DNA of 64,000 bases from Streptomyces sp. ISL-96 (GTDB lineage Bacteria; Actinomycetota; Actinomycetes; Streptomycetales; Streptomycetaceae): assembly GCF_018614035.1 (NCBI RefSeq), contig NZ_JAGGPA010000018.1, positions 124,001 through 188,000 on the forward strand, given 5' to 3'. Under the pieces are notes generated by a model, which was not told where the DNA came from, did not search any database, and worked only from the letters and a program-made list of their open reading frames with translations. Positions 7,738 through 16,279 of the stretch are shown here, in pieces (the stretch's first letter is position 1; each line of letters begins with the position of its first letter). Position numbers and translations under genes: made by a program.

Positions 7738-8478
7738 ATGGAGACGCCTGACAACGCCACTGCACCCGAAGAGACACCCCGCACCGGTATCGCCGCCCAG
7801 GACTGGGCCACGGCGTCCACCGAGCCGAACTACCACGCCGCGGTCGTGGATCTGCTGGGAGCGCTCGCGTACGGAGAGCTGGCGGCCTTCGAGCGCCTCG
7901 CCGAGGACGCCAAGCTCGCCCCGACGCTCGCCGACAAGGCCGAGCTGGCGAAGATGGCATCGGCGGAGTTCCACCACTTCGAGCGGCTGCGGGACCGGCT
8001 GACGGCGATCGACCAGGAGCCGACGGCGGCCATGGAGCCCTTCGCGAAGGCCCTGGACGACTTCCACCGCCAGACCGCTCCCTCCGACTGGCTCGAAGGG
8101 CTGGTCAAGGCGTACGTCGGCGACTCGATCGCCAGTGACTTCTACCGCGAGGTCGCGGAGCGGCTCGACTCGGACACGCGCGCGCTCGTGCTCGCCGTGC
8201 TCGACGACACGGGGCACGGAAACTTCGCGGTGGAGAAGGTGCGCGCCGCGATCGAGGCCGACCCGCGCTGCGGCGGCCGGCTCGCGCTGTGGGCACGCAG
8301 GCTGATGGGTGAGGCGCTCTCGCAGGCGCAGCGGGTCGTGGCGGACCGCGACGCGCTCTCCACGATGCTCGTGGGCGGCGTCGCCGACGGTTTCGACCTG
8401 GCGGAGGTGGGGCGGATGTTCTCCCGGATCACCGAGGCCCACACCAAGCGCATGGCGGCGCTCGGTCTGGCGGCGTAA
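7738..8478 (+). CDS. Ferritin-like fold protein (MiaE-like)
   Basis: 246 residues from ATG 7738; the frame is open further upstream (to 7408) but that stretch lacks coding character. The protein is nearly all helical. A diiron-type pattern is visible: Glu at ELAAFER, then AEFHHFERL (E-x-x-H), then a second acidic helix set (GDSIASDFYREVAERL) and DDTGHGNFAVEK. This matches the ferritin-like family often described as tRNA-hydroxylase (MiaE)-like; function is unproven. From memory the mycobacterial neighbour of the RhlE helicase gene is the same kind of protein, so the pairing is conserved. Confidence 0.8.
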   Translation: METPDNATAPEETPRTGIAAQDWATASTEPNYHAAVVDLLGALAYGELAAFERLAEDAKLAPTLADKAELAKMASAEFHHFERLRDRLTAIDQEPTAAMEPFAKALDDFHRQTAPSDWLEGLVKAYVGDSIASDFYREVAERLDSDTRALVLAVLDDTGHGNFAVEKVRAAIEADPRCGGRLALWARRLMGEALSQAQRVVADRDALSTMLVGGVADGFDLAEVGRMFSRITEAHTKRMAALGLAA

Positions 8479-8517
8479 CCCCGCAGACGGACGGACGGAC
8501 CGTCGGACGTCCGGACG

Positions 8518-8784
8518 TTACGCCGCCGCCGAACGGCGGATGTGCCCCCCGGGGCGGATGAGGAGCGACAGCAGGACCGCTCCCACCGCCACCGCGCCGA
8601 TCAGTGTCGCGACGACATGACCGGGCCCCAGTGCGGAATGGGTGACGTACGCACCGAACAGGGCCCCGAGCGGGCCCGCGGCCAGGACCAGGCGCCGTGA
8701 GGGCAGCCGGTCCGCGAGCCGGTGGGCAGCCGCCCAGGCAAGGGCGAAGCCGAGGGCAATGGAGCCGAGAGCTTCCAAGATCAC
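8518..8784 (-). CDS. Small membrane protein, three predicted helices
   Basis: 88 residues from GTG 8784, chosen because GGGAGGA lies 7 bases upstream; the frame extends to 8814 without support. Three hydrophobic segments are visible: ILEALGSIALGFALAWAAA, LVLAAGPLGALFGAYV and VVATLIGAVAVGAVLLSLLI, followed by a short basic tail (RPGGHIRRSAAA). No enzymatic motif. The C-terminal end abuts a run of ggac-type repeats (8486-8517) that lies between it and the convergent ferritin-like gene and may act as a weak terminator. Confidence 0.75.
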   Translation of the reverse strand: MILEALGSIALGFALAWAAAHRLADRLPSRRLVLAAGPLGALFGAYVTHSALGPGHVVATLIGAVAVGAVLLSLLIRPGGHIRRSAAA

Positions 8785-8882
8785 GTGGTTTCCTCCCGCG
8801 CAGCCAGGGTGCAAATGGGTCGTAGCCCGTACTACCCCCGCTCGCGGAGGGCAACCCTCGCCCGTCCTGCGAACGGACCTGC

Positions 8883-8909
8883 GAAATGAACGAAATGAAC
8901 GAGATGAAC
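8883..8909. repeat. Three tandem 9-bp repeats
   Basis: The units gaaatgaac, gaaatgaac and gagatgaac lie back to back and end one base before the DUF3107 terminator stem. They sit between that terminator and the small membrane protein gene transcribed away on the same strand, so they could affect its promoter. Nothing else recognisable is in the gap. Confidence 0.7.
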
Positions 8910-8954
8910 AAACGGAACCGGCCCGGTGGGAGATCCACCGGGCCGGTTCCGTTT
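8910..8954. terminator. Terminator of the DUF3107 gene
   Basis: A perfect 20-bp stem (aacggaaccggcccggtgg and its complement, plus an outer A-T pair) with a 5-nt loop gagat. On the minus strand it follows the DUF3107 stop by about 25 bp; flanking A and T runs give U-rich ends in both directions. Confidence 0.93.
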
Positions 8955-8979
8955 TGCTGTGCTGCTGTGCTGCCGACGC

Positions 8980-9207
8980 CTACAGCGCGCCGAAGCCCAC
9001 CCTGCGCGTCGTCGGCTCGCCGATTTCCACGTAGGCGATCCGGTCAGCGGGAACGAGGACCGTACGGCCCTTGTCGTCCTTGAGGCTGAGCAGCTGCGCC
9101 TTGCCGGCCAGCGCGTCGGAAACCGCGCGCTCGACCTCCTCGGTGGACTGCCCGCTCTCCAGAACGATCTCCCGGGGCGCGTGCTGCACGCCGATCTTGA
9201 CCTCCAC
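8980..9207 (-). CDS. DUF3107 family protein
   Basis: 75 residues, starting MEVKIGVQHAPREI and ending RRVGFGAL. Length and sequence fit the small DUF3107 family found across actinobacteria (TB9.4, Rv3208A, in M. tuberculosis, from memory). It looks like a compact beta-rich fold with a central charged helix (STEEVERAVSDALAG). No signal peptide or catalytic motif. It lies downstream of and in the same direction as the TetR gene, with about 165 bp between them, and has its own strong terminator. The function is unknown. Confidence 0.85.
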   Translation of the reverse strand: MEVKIGVQHAPREIVLESGQSTEEVERAVSDALAGKAQLLSLKDDKGRTVLVPADRIAYVEIGEPTTRRVGFGAL

Positions 9208-9373
9208 GGCTATGTCCCTCCGACGGTCATCCAGTGCTGCGGTGCGCGGTCAGCCGCGCTGTACGCAGCACACATTAGCCCGGTGAGGGGACACGGAACG
9301 CGCCGACGACGCATGCCGCAAGCGAACACGCGCCGGGAACACATCCCGCGAGCACGCGCCGCGGCGCGCCGCG

Positions 9374-10012
9374 TCAGTGCTCGCTGCCGTGCAGCGGGAA
9401 GCCGGCGATGCCACGCCAGGCGAGTGACGTCAGCAGCTGCACCGCCGTGTCGCGCGGAATCGTGCTGCCACTGGAGAGCCAGTAGCGCGCGACCACCTGC
9501 GACACGCCGCCGAGGCCGACCGCCAGCAGCATCGACTCGTCCTTGGACAGGCCGGTGTCCTCGGCGATGACCTCACTGATCGCCTCCGCGCACTGGAGCG
9601 ACACGCGGTCGACGCGCTCGCGCACGGCTGGCTCGTTCGTCAGGTCCGACTCGAAGACCAGACGGAACGCGCCGCCCTCGTCCTCGACGTACGCGAAATA
9701 GGCGTCCATCGTCGCGGCCACGCGCAGCTTGTTGTCCGTGGTCGAGGCGAGGGCGGTACGTACCGCCTGGAGCAGCGACTCGCAGTGCTGGTCCAGGAGG
9801 GCCAGGTACAGCTCCAGCTTTCCCGGGAAGTGCTGGTACAGGACCGGCTTGCTCACGCCGGCCCGCTCGGCGATGTCGTCCATCGCCGCCGCGTGGTACC
9901 CCTGCGCGACAAAGACCTCCTGCGCCGCGCCCAGAAGTTGATTGCGTCGGGCTCGGCGGGGCAGGCGTGTGCCGCGTGGGCGTGCCGCCTCTGTCTGCTC
10001 GGTGGCTGTCAC
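9374..10012 (-). CDS. TetR family transcriptional regulator
   Basis: 212 residues from GTG 10012, preceded by GGGAGG at good spacing; an ATG four codons upstream is possible. The N-terminal helix-turn-helix (about 20-65) reads AAQEVFVAQGYHAAAMDDIAERAGVS followed by KPVLYQHFPGK, a textbook TetR pattern. The remaining residues form the helical ligand-binding domain with no named ligand motif. Same order (TetR next to DUF3107) as in mycobacteria, Rv3208/Rv3208A from memory. Its targets are not evident; the DUF3107 gene just downstream is one candidate. Confidence 0.92.
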   Translation of the reverse strand: MTATEQTEAARPRGTRLPRRARRNQLLGAAQEVFVAQGYHAAAMDDIAERAGVSKPVLYQHFPGKLELYLALLDQHCESLLQAVRTALASTTDNKLRVAATMDAYFAYVEDEGGAFRLVFESDLTNEPAVRERVDRVSLQCAEAISEVIAEDTGLSKDESMLLAVGLGGVSQVVARYWLSSGSTIPRDTAVQLLTSLAWRGIAGFPLHGSEH

Positions 10013-10197
10013 GCCGCCTCCCATGTCTTTCAGTTTCGCGGCCTTTCGACAGCACGGCCGTTCCGTGCGCCGTGTGCGCCGCGCCCGCCATCGTACTTTT
10101 GGGTAACCCGGGTGCGCGCGGTGCGGACGGAGAATTTCACGGACCGGACGCCTGCGGAAGGCCGATCGGGGGCTGACCAGCGCCTTGCAGCGTCGGA

Positions 10198-10434
10198 TCA
10201 GCGGTAGTCGTCCTCGTCAAGGGCTACGACGCGGGCTTGTTCCGCGGCGTCGCCGTCGGCCGCCTCCCCGCGGTCGATGCCGGTCGGAGGAACGTCGTGA
10301 GTCTCCTGCCACTCCGTGCGCTGCTCCGCGGCATCCGCCTCCGAGGCGTCGTTGTCGAGTTCGTCGGGTTCATCGTGGTTGTCGAGCTGTTCCTCCGCTG
10401 CGAAGGTGTCCGGGTCGGTCGGATCGACAGACAT
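10198..10434 (-). CDS. Small acidic protein, unknown function
   Basis: 78 residues, ATG start. It is extremely acidic (runs such as NHDEPDELDNDASEADAAE and a C-terminal ALDEDDYR), lacks hydrophobic core segments and is probably disordered. Third-position GC is high, supporting it as real. No family recognised. It is transcribed divergently from the alpha/beta hydrolase at 10551, with a 116-bp shared promoter region. Confidence 0.65.
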   Translation of the reverse strand: MSVDPTDPDTFAAEEQLDNHDEPDELDNDASEADAAEQRTEWQETHDVPPTGIDRGEAADGDAAEQARVVALDEDDYR

Positions 10435-10550
10435 GCGTGGCTGCCTTTCAGGGTGAGAACTCGAGCCGGCGCGTACGCCCTTTGCTCCGAGGGTAGATCT
10501 GTGACGGCGAACACACGATTCAGTGCGTGATCGTCTCGTAACATTGCCGC

Positions 10551-11516
10551 ATGTCTTCGACCGAGCTGCCCGGGTCCAGCCTCGCCGCCGCCACCGCGGT
10601 GCCGCGGGTCAGTGCCGTGCGGGTCGCCGACGGGGAGAAGCTGCGCTCCGTCAGCCTGCCCGGGCTGACTCTGAACGTACGCACCCGGCCTCCGGCGCGC
10701 ACCGGACTCCCGCCCGCGCTGTACGTGCACGGTCTCGGCGGGTCCTCGCAGAACTGGTCGGCGCTGATGCCGCTGCTCGCCGACCACCTGGACGGCGAGG
10801 CGGTCGACCTGCCCGGCTTCGGGGATTCCCCGCCGCCGGACGACGGCAACTATTCGGTCAGCGGGCAGGCGCGCGCCTGCATCCGGCTGCTCGACGCGAG
10901 CGGGCGCGGACCGGTGCACCTCTTCGGCAACTCGATGGGCGGCACGGTCGCCACGCGCATCGCGGCCGTCCGGCCCGACCTGGTGCGCACGCTCACCCTC
11001 GTCTCGCCGGCCCTCCCGGAGCTCCGGGTGCAGCGCACGGCGGTGCCGACCGCGCTGCTCGCGCTGCCGGGCGTCGCCTCGCTGTTCGCCCGGCTCAGCA
11101 AGGACTGGACGGCGGAGCAGCGCACGCGCGGGGTGATGGCGCTCTGTTACGGCGATCCGCAGGCGGTTGCGCCCGAGGCCTTCCAGCACGCCGTGGAGGA
11201 AATGGAGCGGCGGCTGCAACTGCCGTACTTCTGGGACGCGATGACGCGTTCGGCGCGGGGCATCGTCGACGCGTACACACTGGGCGGACAGCACGGTCTG
11301 TGGCGGCAGGCGGAGCGGGTGCTCGCGCCGACGCTGCTGGTGTACGGAGGGCGGGATCAGCTCGTGTCGTACCGTATGGCGCGCAGGGCTGCCGCGGCGT
11401 TCCGCGATTCGAGGCTGCTGACCCTGCCCGACGCGGGGCACGTGGCGATGATGGAATATCCGGAGGCGATCGCCAGCGCTGTCCGGGAACTGATCGATGA
11501 CTGCGGTAGGAGCTGA
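10551..11516 (+). CDS. Alpha/beta hydrolase
   Basis: 321 residues. Oxyanion-hole motif YVHGLGGSSQNW (about 58-69), nucleophile S128 in GNSMGG, acid D269 in YGGRDQL and H297 in DAGHVAM make a full triad. No signal peptide. Fold and motifs resemble the lipase/epoxide-hydrolase-like branch; substrate unknown. Eight bases separate its stop from the GTG of the DUF3152 gene, so the two are probably one transcript. Confidence 0.88.
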   Translation: MSSTELPGSSLAAATAVPRVSAVRVADGEKLRSVSLPGLTLNVRTRPPARTGLPPALYVHGLGGSSQNWSALMPLLADHLDGEAVDLPGFGDSPPPDDGNYSVSGQARACIRLLDASGRGPVHLFGNSMGGTVATRIAAVRPDLVRTLTLVSPALPELRVQRTAVPTALLALPGVASLFARLSKDWTAEQRTRGVMALCYGDPQAVAPEAFQHAVEEMERRLQLPYFWDAMTRSARGIVDAYTLGGQHGLWRQAERVLAPTLLVYGGRDQLVSYRMARRAAAAFRDSRLLTLPDAGHVAMMEYPEAIASAVRELIDDCGRS

Positions 11517-11524
11517 TCCGGCGC

Positions 11525-12778
11525 GTGGGACGTCATAGTCGCCGAGGCCCCGCACCCCAGGGGGCTGCCGAAAAACCCGCCATACCGGGCCCCCGTGAGG
11601 GAGTCGCGGCAGGTCCGGACGCGGCGGACGTACGGCGCAGACAGCACCCCCAGCAGCATCAGCAGTACGGCGGCACTCCGGCTCACGGGGTGCCGCAAGT
11701 GCGCGGCGGGCATCCCGAGCAGCGGGAGTCCGGCGGCGGATACGGCGACTGGCAGGGGGAGCCTCGCGCGCCGCAGGGGCCGCAGGCGGGGCAGGTGCAA
11801 TCTCAGGCGCGGTACGCGGCGGCCGGAGCCCGGATACCGGGACCGCGGCAGGAGTTCGTCGAGGCGTTCGACGCTCCGCCGAGGATCCCGTCCGCCGCCA
11901 CGGGCGCTGCGGCGGCTGATGCCGGCCGCCGCGGCGATTGGGCCGATGGCGACGTCTCCGACGCCCCCGTCAAAGGCGGCAAGGGGCGGACCTTCACCGG
12001 GATCGCGGCGGCCGCGGTGACCACCGTGCTCGCCGTTGTCGTGGCCGGGCAGGTCGCTCAGGGCGGCAAGGACCCGCTGGCTTCCCCGGCCGCCGGGGGC
12101 AGGAACGCCGGTGAGAGTGACGCCTCGCGCTCGGACGCCCGGCCGACGCCGTCCCGTGGAGTGGCGGCCGCCCCGGCGACGTACGAGCAGCAGATGGCCA
12201 GGACGTACCCGATCGACCCGAAGCTGACGGGGACGGGGGAGTTCGAGGCGATCGGCGGGTTCGACAAGGCCCCGGGCAAGGGGCAGAAGTATGCGTACCG
12301 GGTGGATGTCGAGAAGGGGCTCGGCCTCGACGGCGCTGTCTTCGCGCGTGCCGTGCAGGAGACCCTCAACGACGACCGGAGCTGGGCTCACAACGGCGCC
12401 ATGACGTTCGAGCGGATCTCCTCCGGCCGGCCCGACTTCGTCGTCACGCTCGCGAGCCCGGGCACCACCGGTGTGTGGTGTGCGAAATCCGGTCTCGACA
12501 CGCTCTCCGGCAACGTCTCGTGCGATTCGGCGGCGACCGAGCGCGTGATGATCAACGCGTACCGGTGGGCGCAGGGGGCCGAGACGTTCGGCAAGGACAA
12601 GATGTTCGCGTACCGGCAGATGCTCATCAATCACGAGGTCGGCCACCGGCTCGGGCACGGTCACAAGAACTGCGAGACGCCGGGCGAACTCGCGCCGATC
12701 ATGCAGCAGCAGACGAAGTCGCTGGACATCGGCGGCGTCAGGTGCAAGCCCAACGCCTGGGTGTTTCCCGGCAGTTGA
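11525..12778 (+). CDS. DUF3152 protein: membrane-anchored, zinc-metalloprotease-like
   Basis: 417 residues, GTG start, AGGAG about 13 bases upstream. About 150 N-terminal residues are Pro/Gln/Gly-rich and cytoplasmic, then one membrane helix (about 156-176, FTGIAAAAVTTVLAVVVAG), then an exported domain. That domain ends with HEVGHRLGHGH (H370, E371, H374, H380), the HExxH-x5-H zinc pattern seen in metzincin-like proteases. The same domain has a cysteine pair around VWCAKSG and NVSCDS and another around KNCETPG and VRCKPN, probably disulphides. In family terms this is DUF3152 (Rv3207c in M. tuberculosis, from memory). Substrate unknown. It lies just upstream of the polysaccharide-like gene set. 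Confidence 0.88.
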   Translation: MGRHSRRGPAPQGAAEKPAIPGPREGVAAGPDAADVRRRQHPQQHQQYGGTPAHGVPQVRGGHPEQRESGGGYGDWQGEPRAPQGPQAGQVQSQARYAAAGARIPGPRQEFVEAFDAPPRIPSAATGAAAADAGRRGDWADGDVSDAPVKGGKGRTFTGIAAAAVTTVLAVVVAGQVAQGGKDPLASPAAGGRNAGESDASRSDARPTPSRGVAAAPATYEQQMARTYPIDPKLTGTGEFEAIGGFDKAPGKGQKYAYRVDVEKGLGLDGAVFARAVQETLNDDRSWAHNGAMTFERISSGRPDFVVTLASPGTTGVWCAKSGLDTLSGNVSCDSAATERVMINAYRWAQGAETFGKDKMFAYRQMLINHEVGHRLGHGHKNCETPGELAPIMQQQTKSLDIGGVRCKPNAWVFPGS

Positions 12779-12805
12779 GGCTCGGCGGCACGCTGGCCGC
12801 AGCCT
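12778..12805. terminator. Weak hairpin after DUF3152 gene
   Basis: The arms aggct...gcgg and ccgc...agcct pair imperfectly around an 8-nt loop, overlapping the stop region. No T run. It could separate the DUF3152 transcript from the glycosyltransferase gene that starts 220 bp on. The rest of the gap (12806-12997) shows only a possible promoter region. Confidence 0.35.
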
Positions 12806-12997
12806 GACGGAACGTAACCGAAAAGGTCCTTAGCGCGACGGAACGCTACCGCGCGGCGAAAGTTACGCGTGTTCACCCCTTTTGGTGGCGCGATGGACAA
12901 CCGTCCGTCGCGTCACCGGCATGTCCGCATACGGTCGGTCCCGCTGGAGTCGCCGGACCAACGGCGGCAGCCCACAAGGGAGATCGGGGGTGCACTC

Positions 12998-14728
12998 GTG
13001 CGGATCGGACTGCTTACGGAGGGTGGCCACCCGTATGCGACTGGTGAGTCCAGGGTGTGGTGCGACCGGCTCGTGCGCGGGCTCGCGCAGCACGAATTCG
13101 ACATTTACGCCCTGAGCCGCAGCGCTCGCCAGGAGGCGCGGGGCCGGCTCCAGCTGCCGCCCCAGGTGCGGCGGGTGCGTACCGCGCCGCTGTGGGCTCC
13201 GCAGGACGACGGCGGTACGTACGGCCGGCGCGAACGGCGCCGCTTCGCCGGGCACTTCGCGGAACTGGCCGGCGCGATCTGCGCACCGGACGAGGAAGGC
13301 GCGGGCGACCGCTTCGCCGCCGGCCTCTACGGGCTCGCGGAGCTGGCGGGGGAGTGCGGCGGGCTGCATGCCGCCCTGCGCTCCGAAATCGCCGTGCGCG
13401 TGCTGGAGTCCGCCTGCCGTGCTCCCGGCGCCGGCCGCGCCGTACACGCGGCGAAGGTTCCCGACTACCTCGAATTCGTCGACCTGCTGGAGCGCGCCCT
13501 GCGGCCCCTCTCGCTGGACTGGTACGACCGCGCCGAGGGCCTTGGCGCCGTCGACCTGTGCCACGCGGCCTCCGGCGGTTCCGCCGCCCTGCCCGGGCTG
13601 CTGGCCAAACGCTTCTTCGGCGTACCGCTGCTGGTCACCGAGTACGGCGTACAGCTGCGGGCGCAGTACCTTGCCGCGGGCGACACGGCCCGGAGCTCGC
13701 CGGTGCGGGCGCTGCTGGCCGCCTTCCACGGCAAGCTCGCCGCCGAGGTGTACGACCGGGCCACGATCATCACGCCGGGCAATACGCACGCCCGGCGGTG
13801 GCAGGAGCGGTGCGGCGCCGATCGCGCGAAGCTGCGTACGGTCTACCCCGGCATGGAGGCCGAGCGTTTCGCGGCCCTGGGGGAGGGGAACGACGGCGGC
13901 GACCCCCGCACGCTGGTCTGGGTCGGCCGCGTGGAACCCGCCAAGGACCTGATCTCGCTGCTGCACGCCTTCGCGGAGGTCCGGAGGGACGAGCCGCAGG
14001 CCCGGCTGCGGATCGTCCACGACCAGCAGCACGGGCAGGGCGCCGAGGCGGCCGCCTACCTGGCGCACTGCAAGGCGCTCGCCGCCCACCTCTTCCCGGA
14101 CGAGGCCGCCGGCGCGCACGCCGTCGGCGAAAACCCCGTCTCCTTCGAGGAGATCGGCGGTCCCGAGGTGCCGGACCTGACGGAGGCGTACGCCGCGGGG
14201 AGTGTGGTCGTCCTCTCCAGCGTTGTCGAGGGCTTCCCGGTCAGCCTGGTCGAGGCGATGTTCTGCGGGCGCGCCACGGTCTCGACGGACGTCGGCGCGG
14301 TCGTCGAAGTCATCGGCGGTACGGGCCTGGTGGTCCCACCGCGCAATCCCCGCGCACTCGCCGACGCCTGCGTGGCGCTGATGCGCGATCCGCGGCGGCG
14401 GGAGCGGCTGGGCGCGGCGGCGCGCGCTCGCGCGCTGGAACTCTTCACTGTCGAGCAGAACCTCGCGGCATTTCGCGGCATTTACCTGGAGCTCATCTCC
14501 CACTGCCCGGTGCGCCGCGAGGCCGTGGGCCTGGACGGCGAACCCCTGCTTTTCGCCAACCCGGCGGAGACGCATGTGCCGGGGCGGTGGGCGGGTGGCG
14601 GTCTGGGCGGCGGGGCGCCGGGGCCGAGCTGGGCGGGTGCGGGTGCGGGTGTCGGTGCGGATGCGGCGGATCCGTCGCAAAGGGTGGGCGCGGGCGCCGG
14701 GTCCGGGCCGGGGGAGCGCCATGCCTGA
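12998..14728 (+). CDS. PelF-like (DUF3492 + GT4) glycosyltransferase
   Basis: 576 residues from GTG 12998 (GGGGGTG just upstream); this start gives the family's usual beginning, RIGLLTEGG. An upstream in-frame ATG at 12893 lacks support. The N-terminal half (about 1-270) matches DUF3492, the domain paired with GT4 enzymes in PelF; T214-E215-Y216-G217 stands where PelF has TEHG. The GT4 half follows: WVGRVEPAKD, then the EX7E pair E411 and E419 in VEGFPVSLVEAM. PelF uses UDP-sugars to build the Pel polysaccharide in the cytoplasm. The C-terminal 50 residues are a Gly/Ala tail. The stop overlaps the next start by 8 bp (ATGCCTGA), so it is coupled to the membrane protein. Confidence 0.88.
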   Translation: MRIGLLTEGGHPYATGESRVWCDRLVRGLAQHEFDIYALSRSARQEARGRLQLPPQVRRVRTAPLWAPQDDGGTYGRRERRRFAGHFAELAGAICAPDEEGAGDRFAAGLYGLAELAGECGGLHAALRSEIAVRVLESACRAPGAGRAVHAAKVPDYLEFVDLLERALRPLSLDWYDRAEGLGAVDLCHAASGGSAALPGLLAKRFFGVPLLVTEYGVQLRAQYLAAGDTARSSPVRALLAAFHGKLAAEVYDRATIITPGNTHARRWQERCGADRAKLRTVYPGMEAERFAALGEGNDGGDPRTLVWVGRVEPAKDLISLLHAFAEVRRDEPQARLRIVHDQQHGQGAEAAAYLAHCKALAAHLFPDEAAGAHAVGENPVSFEEIGGPEVPDLTEAYAAGSVVVLSSVVEGFPVSLVEAMFCGRATVSTDVGAVVEVIGGTGLVVPPRNPRALADACVALMRDPRRRERLGAAARARALELFTVEQNLAAFRGIYLELISHCPVRREAVGLDGEPLLFANPAETHVPGRWAGGGLGGGAPGPSWAGAGAGVGADAADPSQRVGAGAGSGPGERHA

Positions 14729-16127
14729 GCGACGCACCCGACAGGACGCGACAAGACCGCCCGTGACCAGGGCCGCAGTGGGTGAGACGGCGGCGCCGGC
14801 GGTGGCCGGGATCTGGACCGCAGGTACGACCGTCAGTGCAGGAGACAGGTTGATGAGCGCATTCCGTACGCCGGCCGTTCCCGGTGGGGGCGCTTGGGAC
14901 GCGCCCCGTACTCCCGCGAGCCCCGGCGGGTGGGACGACGAGCCGCAGCCGGCCGAGCTCGCGACCGCCGCGCCCGGACGAGCCGAGGCTGTCGCGCCGC
15001 CGCGCCGGGGGCCCGCCGACCCCGTGCGGGCACTCATGCACCGGCACCGGGAGCTGTGCGAGCGGGCCGTCGATCCGCTGGAGATCGCCGCCGGGCTCGA
15101 AGCGCACGGGGTGACCGACAGGACTGCCGCGCGGTTCCGCCACCGGGACGTCTTCGCCCTCGCCGAGGAGCTGTACGCACGCGTGCCGCGCGTCGGCGAC
15201 AGCGCCACCGGGCGGGCCCCGGCGCGCGAGGACTCCCCGCGCGCCCGCTGGGTCGCGTACGCGCTGCTGCCCGGCGTCGCGTGCGTCGTTACGGCCGCGG
15301 GGCTCGAACTCACCACCGGGCGCGCGCGGTTGGCGGTCGGCGTGACCGGGGCGCTGGTCGTCGCGCTCGCGCTCGCCCTGTGCCTGCGCCACGGGCCCCT
15401 GCGCGCCGAGGGGCGTACCGCGCCCGCCGCGCGCCTGTGGGTGTGCTGGCTGCTCGGGTACGCCGCCTTCGGGGACGGGCTGCTCCGGCAGGTCGTCACC
15501 GGGGGCCCGGACGGGGCCTGGGCGATGGAGACCACGACGCTCGTGGCCCTCGCCGCGGCCCTGGCACCCGCCTCCTGGTGCGCGTACCTCCTCGGCGTAC
15601 ACGCGCGGCGCAAACTCGCCGCCAGCCGTGGCACAGAGGAGTTCGGGGCGGCGGCCCGCCCACTCCTGCTCGGCGTCACCGGGCTGTTCGTGGGCGTACT
15701 CCTCTGCCTCCGGATCGCGGCGGGAAGCGTGACCGGCGGCAGCGGCCGGGCTGCCGACCTGGCGGCCGGCGTCGCCCTCGGCGCGCTCCTCTTCCTCGCC
15801 CGGCTGCTCACCGTCCACGGTTTCCACCGGCCCGCGTCCGCCGGGCTCGCCACCGCGGCCGCCCTGCAGGCCGCCGCGCTCTGCGCCGTACTCGCGTCCC
15901 GCCTGCCCGGCTGCGGTCCGGTCGCCTCGCCCGTCGAGTACCTCATCGGTGCCGGCGGCGCGGGCGCCGTCCCCGCCGTCGCCTGCACCGTGGCCGCGCT
16001 CGCCCTGCTCGTCCACGCCACCGCGACGCTCTCCCGCGCCTCGGCCCACGCCGGCCGGACCGGGGCCGTCGGCCCCGGCAGGGCGCAGGCGTCCCACAAG
16101 GCGCAGGCGCCCCCCGAGCCGCACTGA
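14721..16127 (+). CDS. Polytopic membrane protein, about eight helices, coupled to the PelF-like gene
   Basis: 468 residues from ATG 14721, which lies inside the last codons of the glycosyltransferase gene with GGGGGAG upstream; ATG 14853 (MSAFRTP) is a later alternative. About 170 soluble, Pro/Arg-rich residues precede roughly eight hydrophobic helices (for example WVAYALLPGVACVVTAAG, LAVGVTGALVVALALALC, LLLGVTGLFVGVLLCL, ADLAAGVALGALLFLARLL). No family recognised with certainty. By position it could anchor the glycosyltransferase or move the polymer, as PelD/E/G do for PelF, but that is inference: I see no MOP flippase or GGDEF/PilZ signature. Confidence 0.75.
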   Translation: MPERRTRQDATRPPVTRAAVGETAAPAVAGIWTAGTTVSAGDRLMSAFRTPAVPGGGAWDAPRTPASPGGWDDEPQPAELATAAPGRAEAVAPPRRGPADPVRALMHRHRELCERAVDPLEIAAGLEAHGVTDRTAARFRHRDVFALAEELYARVPRVGDSATGRAPAREDSPRARWVAYALLPGVACVVTAAGLELTTGRARLAVGVTGALVVALALALCLRHGPLRAEGRTAPAARLWVCWLLGYAAFGDGLLRQVVTGGPDGAWAMETTTLVALAAALAPASWCAYLLGVHARRKLAASRGTEEFGAAARPLLLGVTGLFVGVLLCLRIAAGSVTGGSGRAADLAAGVALGALLFLARLLTVHGFHRPASAGLATAAALQAAALCAVLASRLPGCGPVASPVEYLIGAGGAGAVPAVACTVAALALLVHATATLSRASAHAGRTGAVGPGRAQASHKAQAPPEPH

Positions 16128-16225
16128 CCGCACCGATCCGCCTCAGCCTCCCGCGGAGCCGACGCCGCGGGCGTCCACCGCAGCGCTCAGCGCATCACCG
16201 TCCCGTCCAGAAGGAGAACGTGAAC

Positions 16226-16279
16226 ATGACCCCCCAACCCCCAACTTCAGCCGGTCGGCACCGAGGGGACGCGCGATGA
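16226..16279 (+). CDS. 17-residue leader peptide coupled to the epimerase gene
   Basis: ATG 16226 is preceded by AAGGAG at 9 bases, the best ribosome site in this operon. It encodes MTPQPPTSAGRHRGDAR and its TGA (16277-16279) overlaps the epimerase ATG in an ATGA. The peptide is too short for a fold, so it probably serves translational coupling, or attenuation through the Pro-Gln-Pro-Pro start. A GTG two codons upstream is too close to the ribosome site. Confidence 0.5.
   Translation: MTPQPPTSAGRHRGDAR

Noticed and set aside
12863..16099. Minus-strand ORF of 1078 codons across the glycosyltransferase region
   Set aside because: It is a shadow of the plus-strand genes: it has no domain motifs, is Arg/Pro/Ala-rich and mirrors their GC codon bias.
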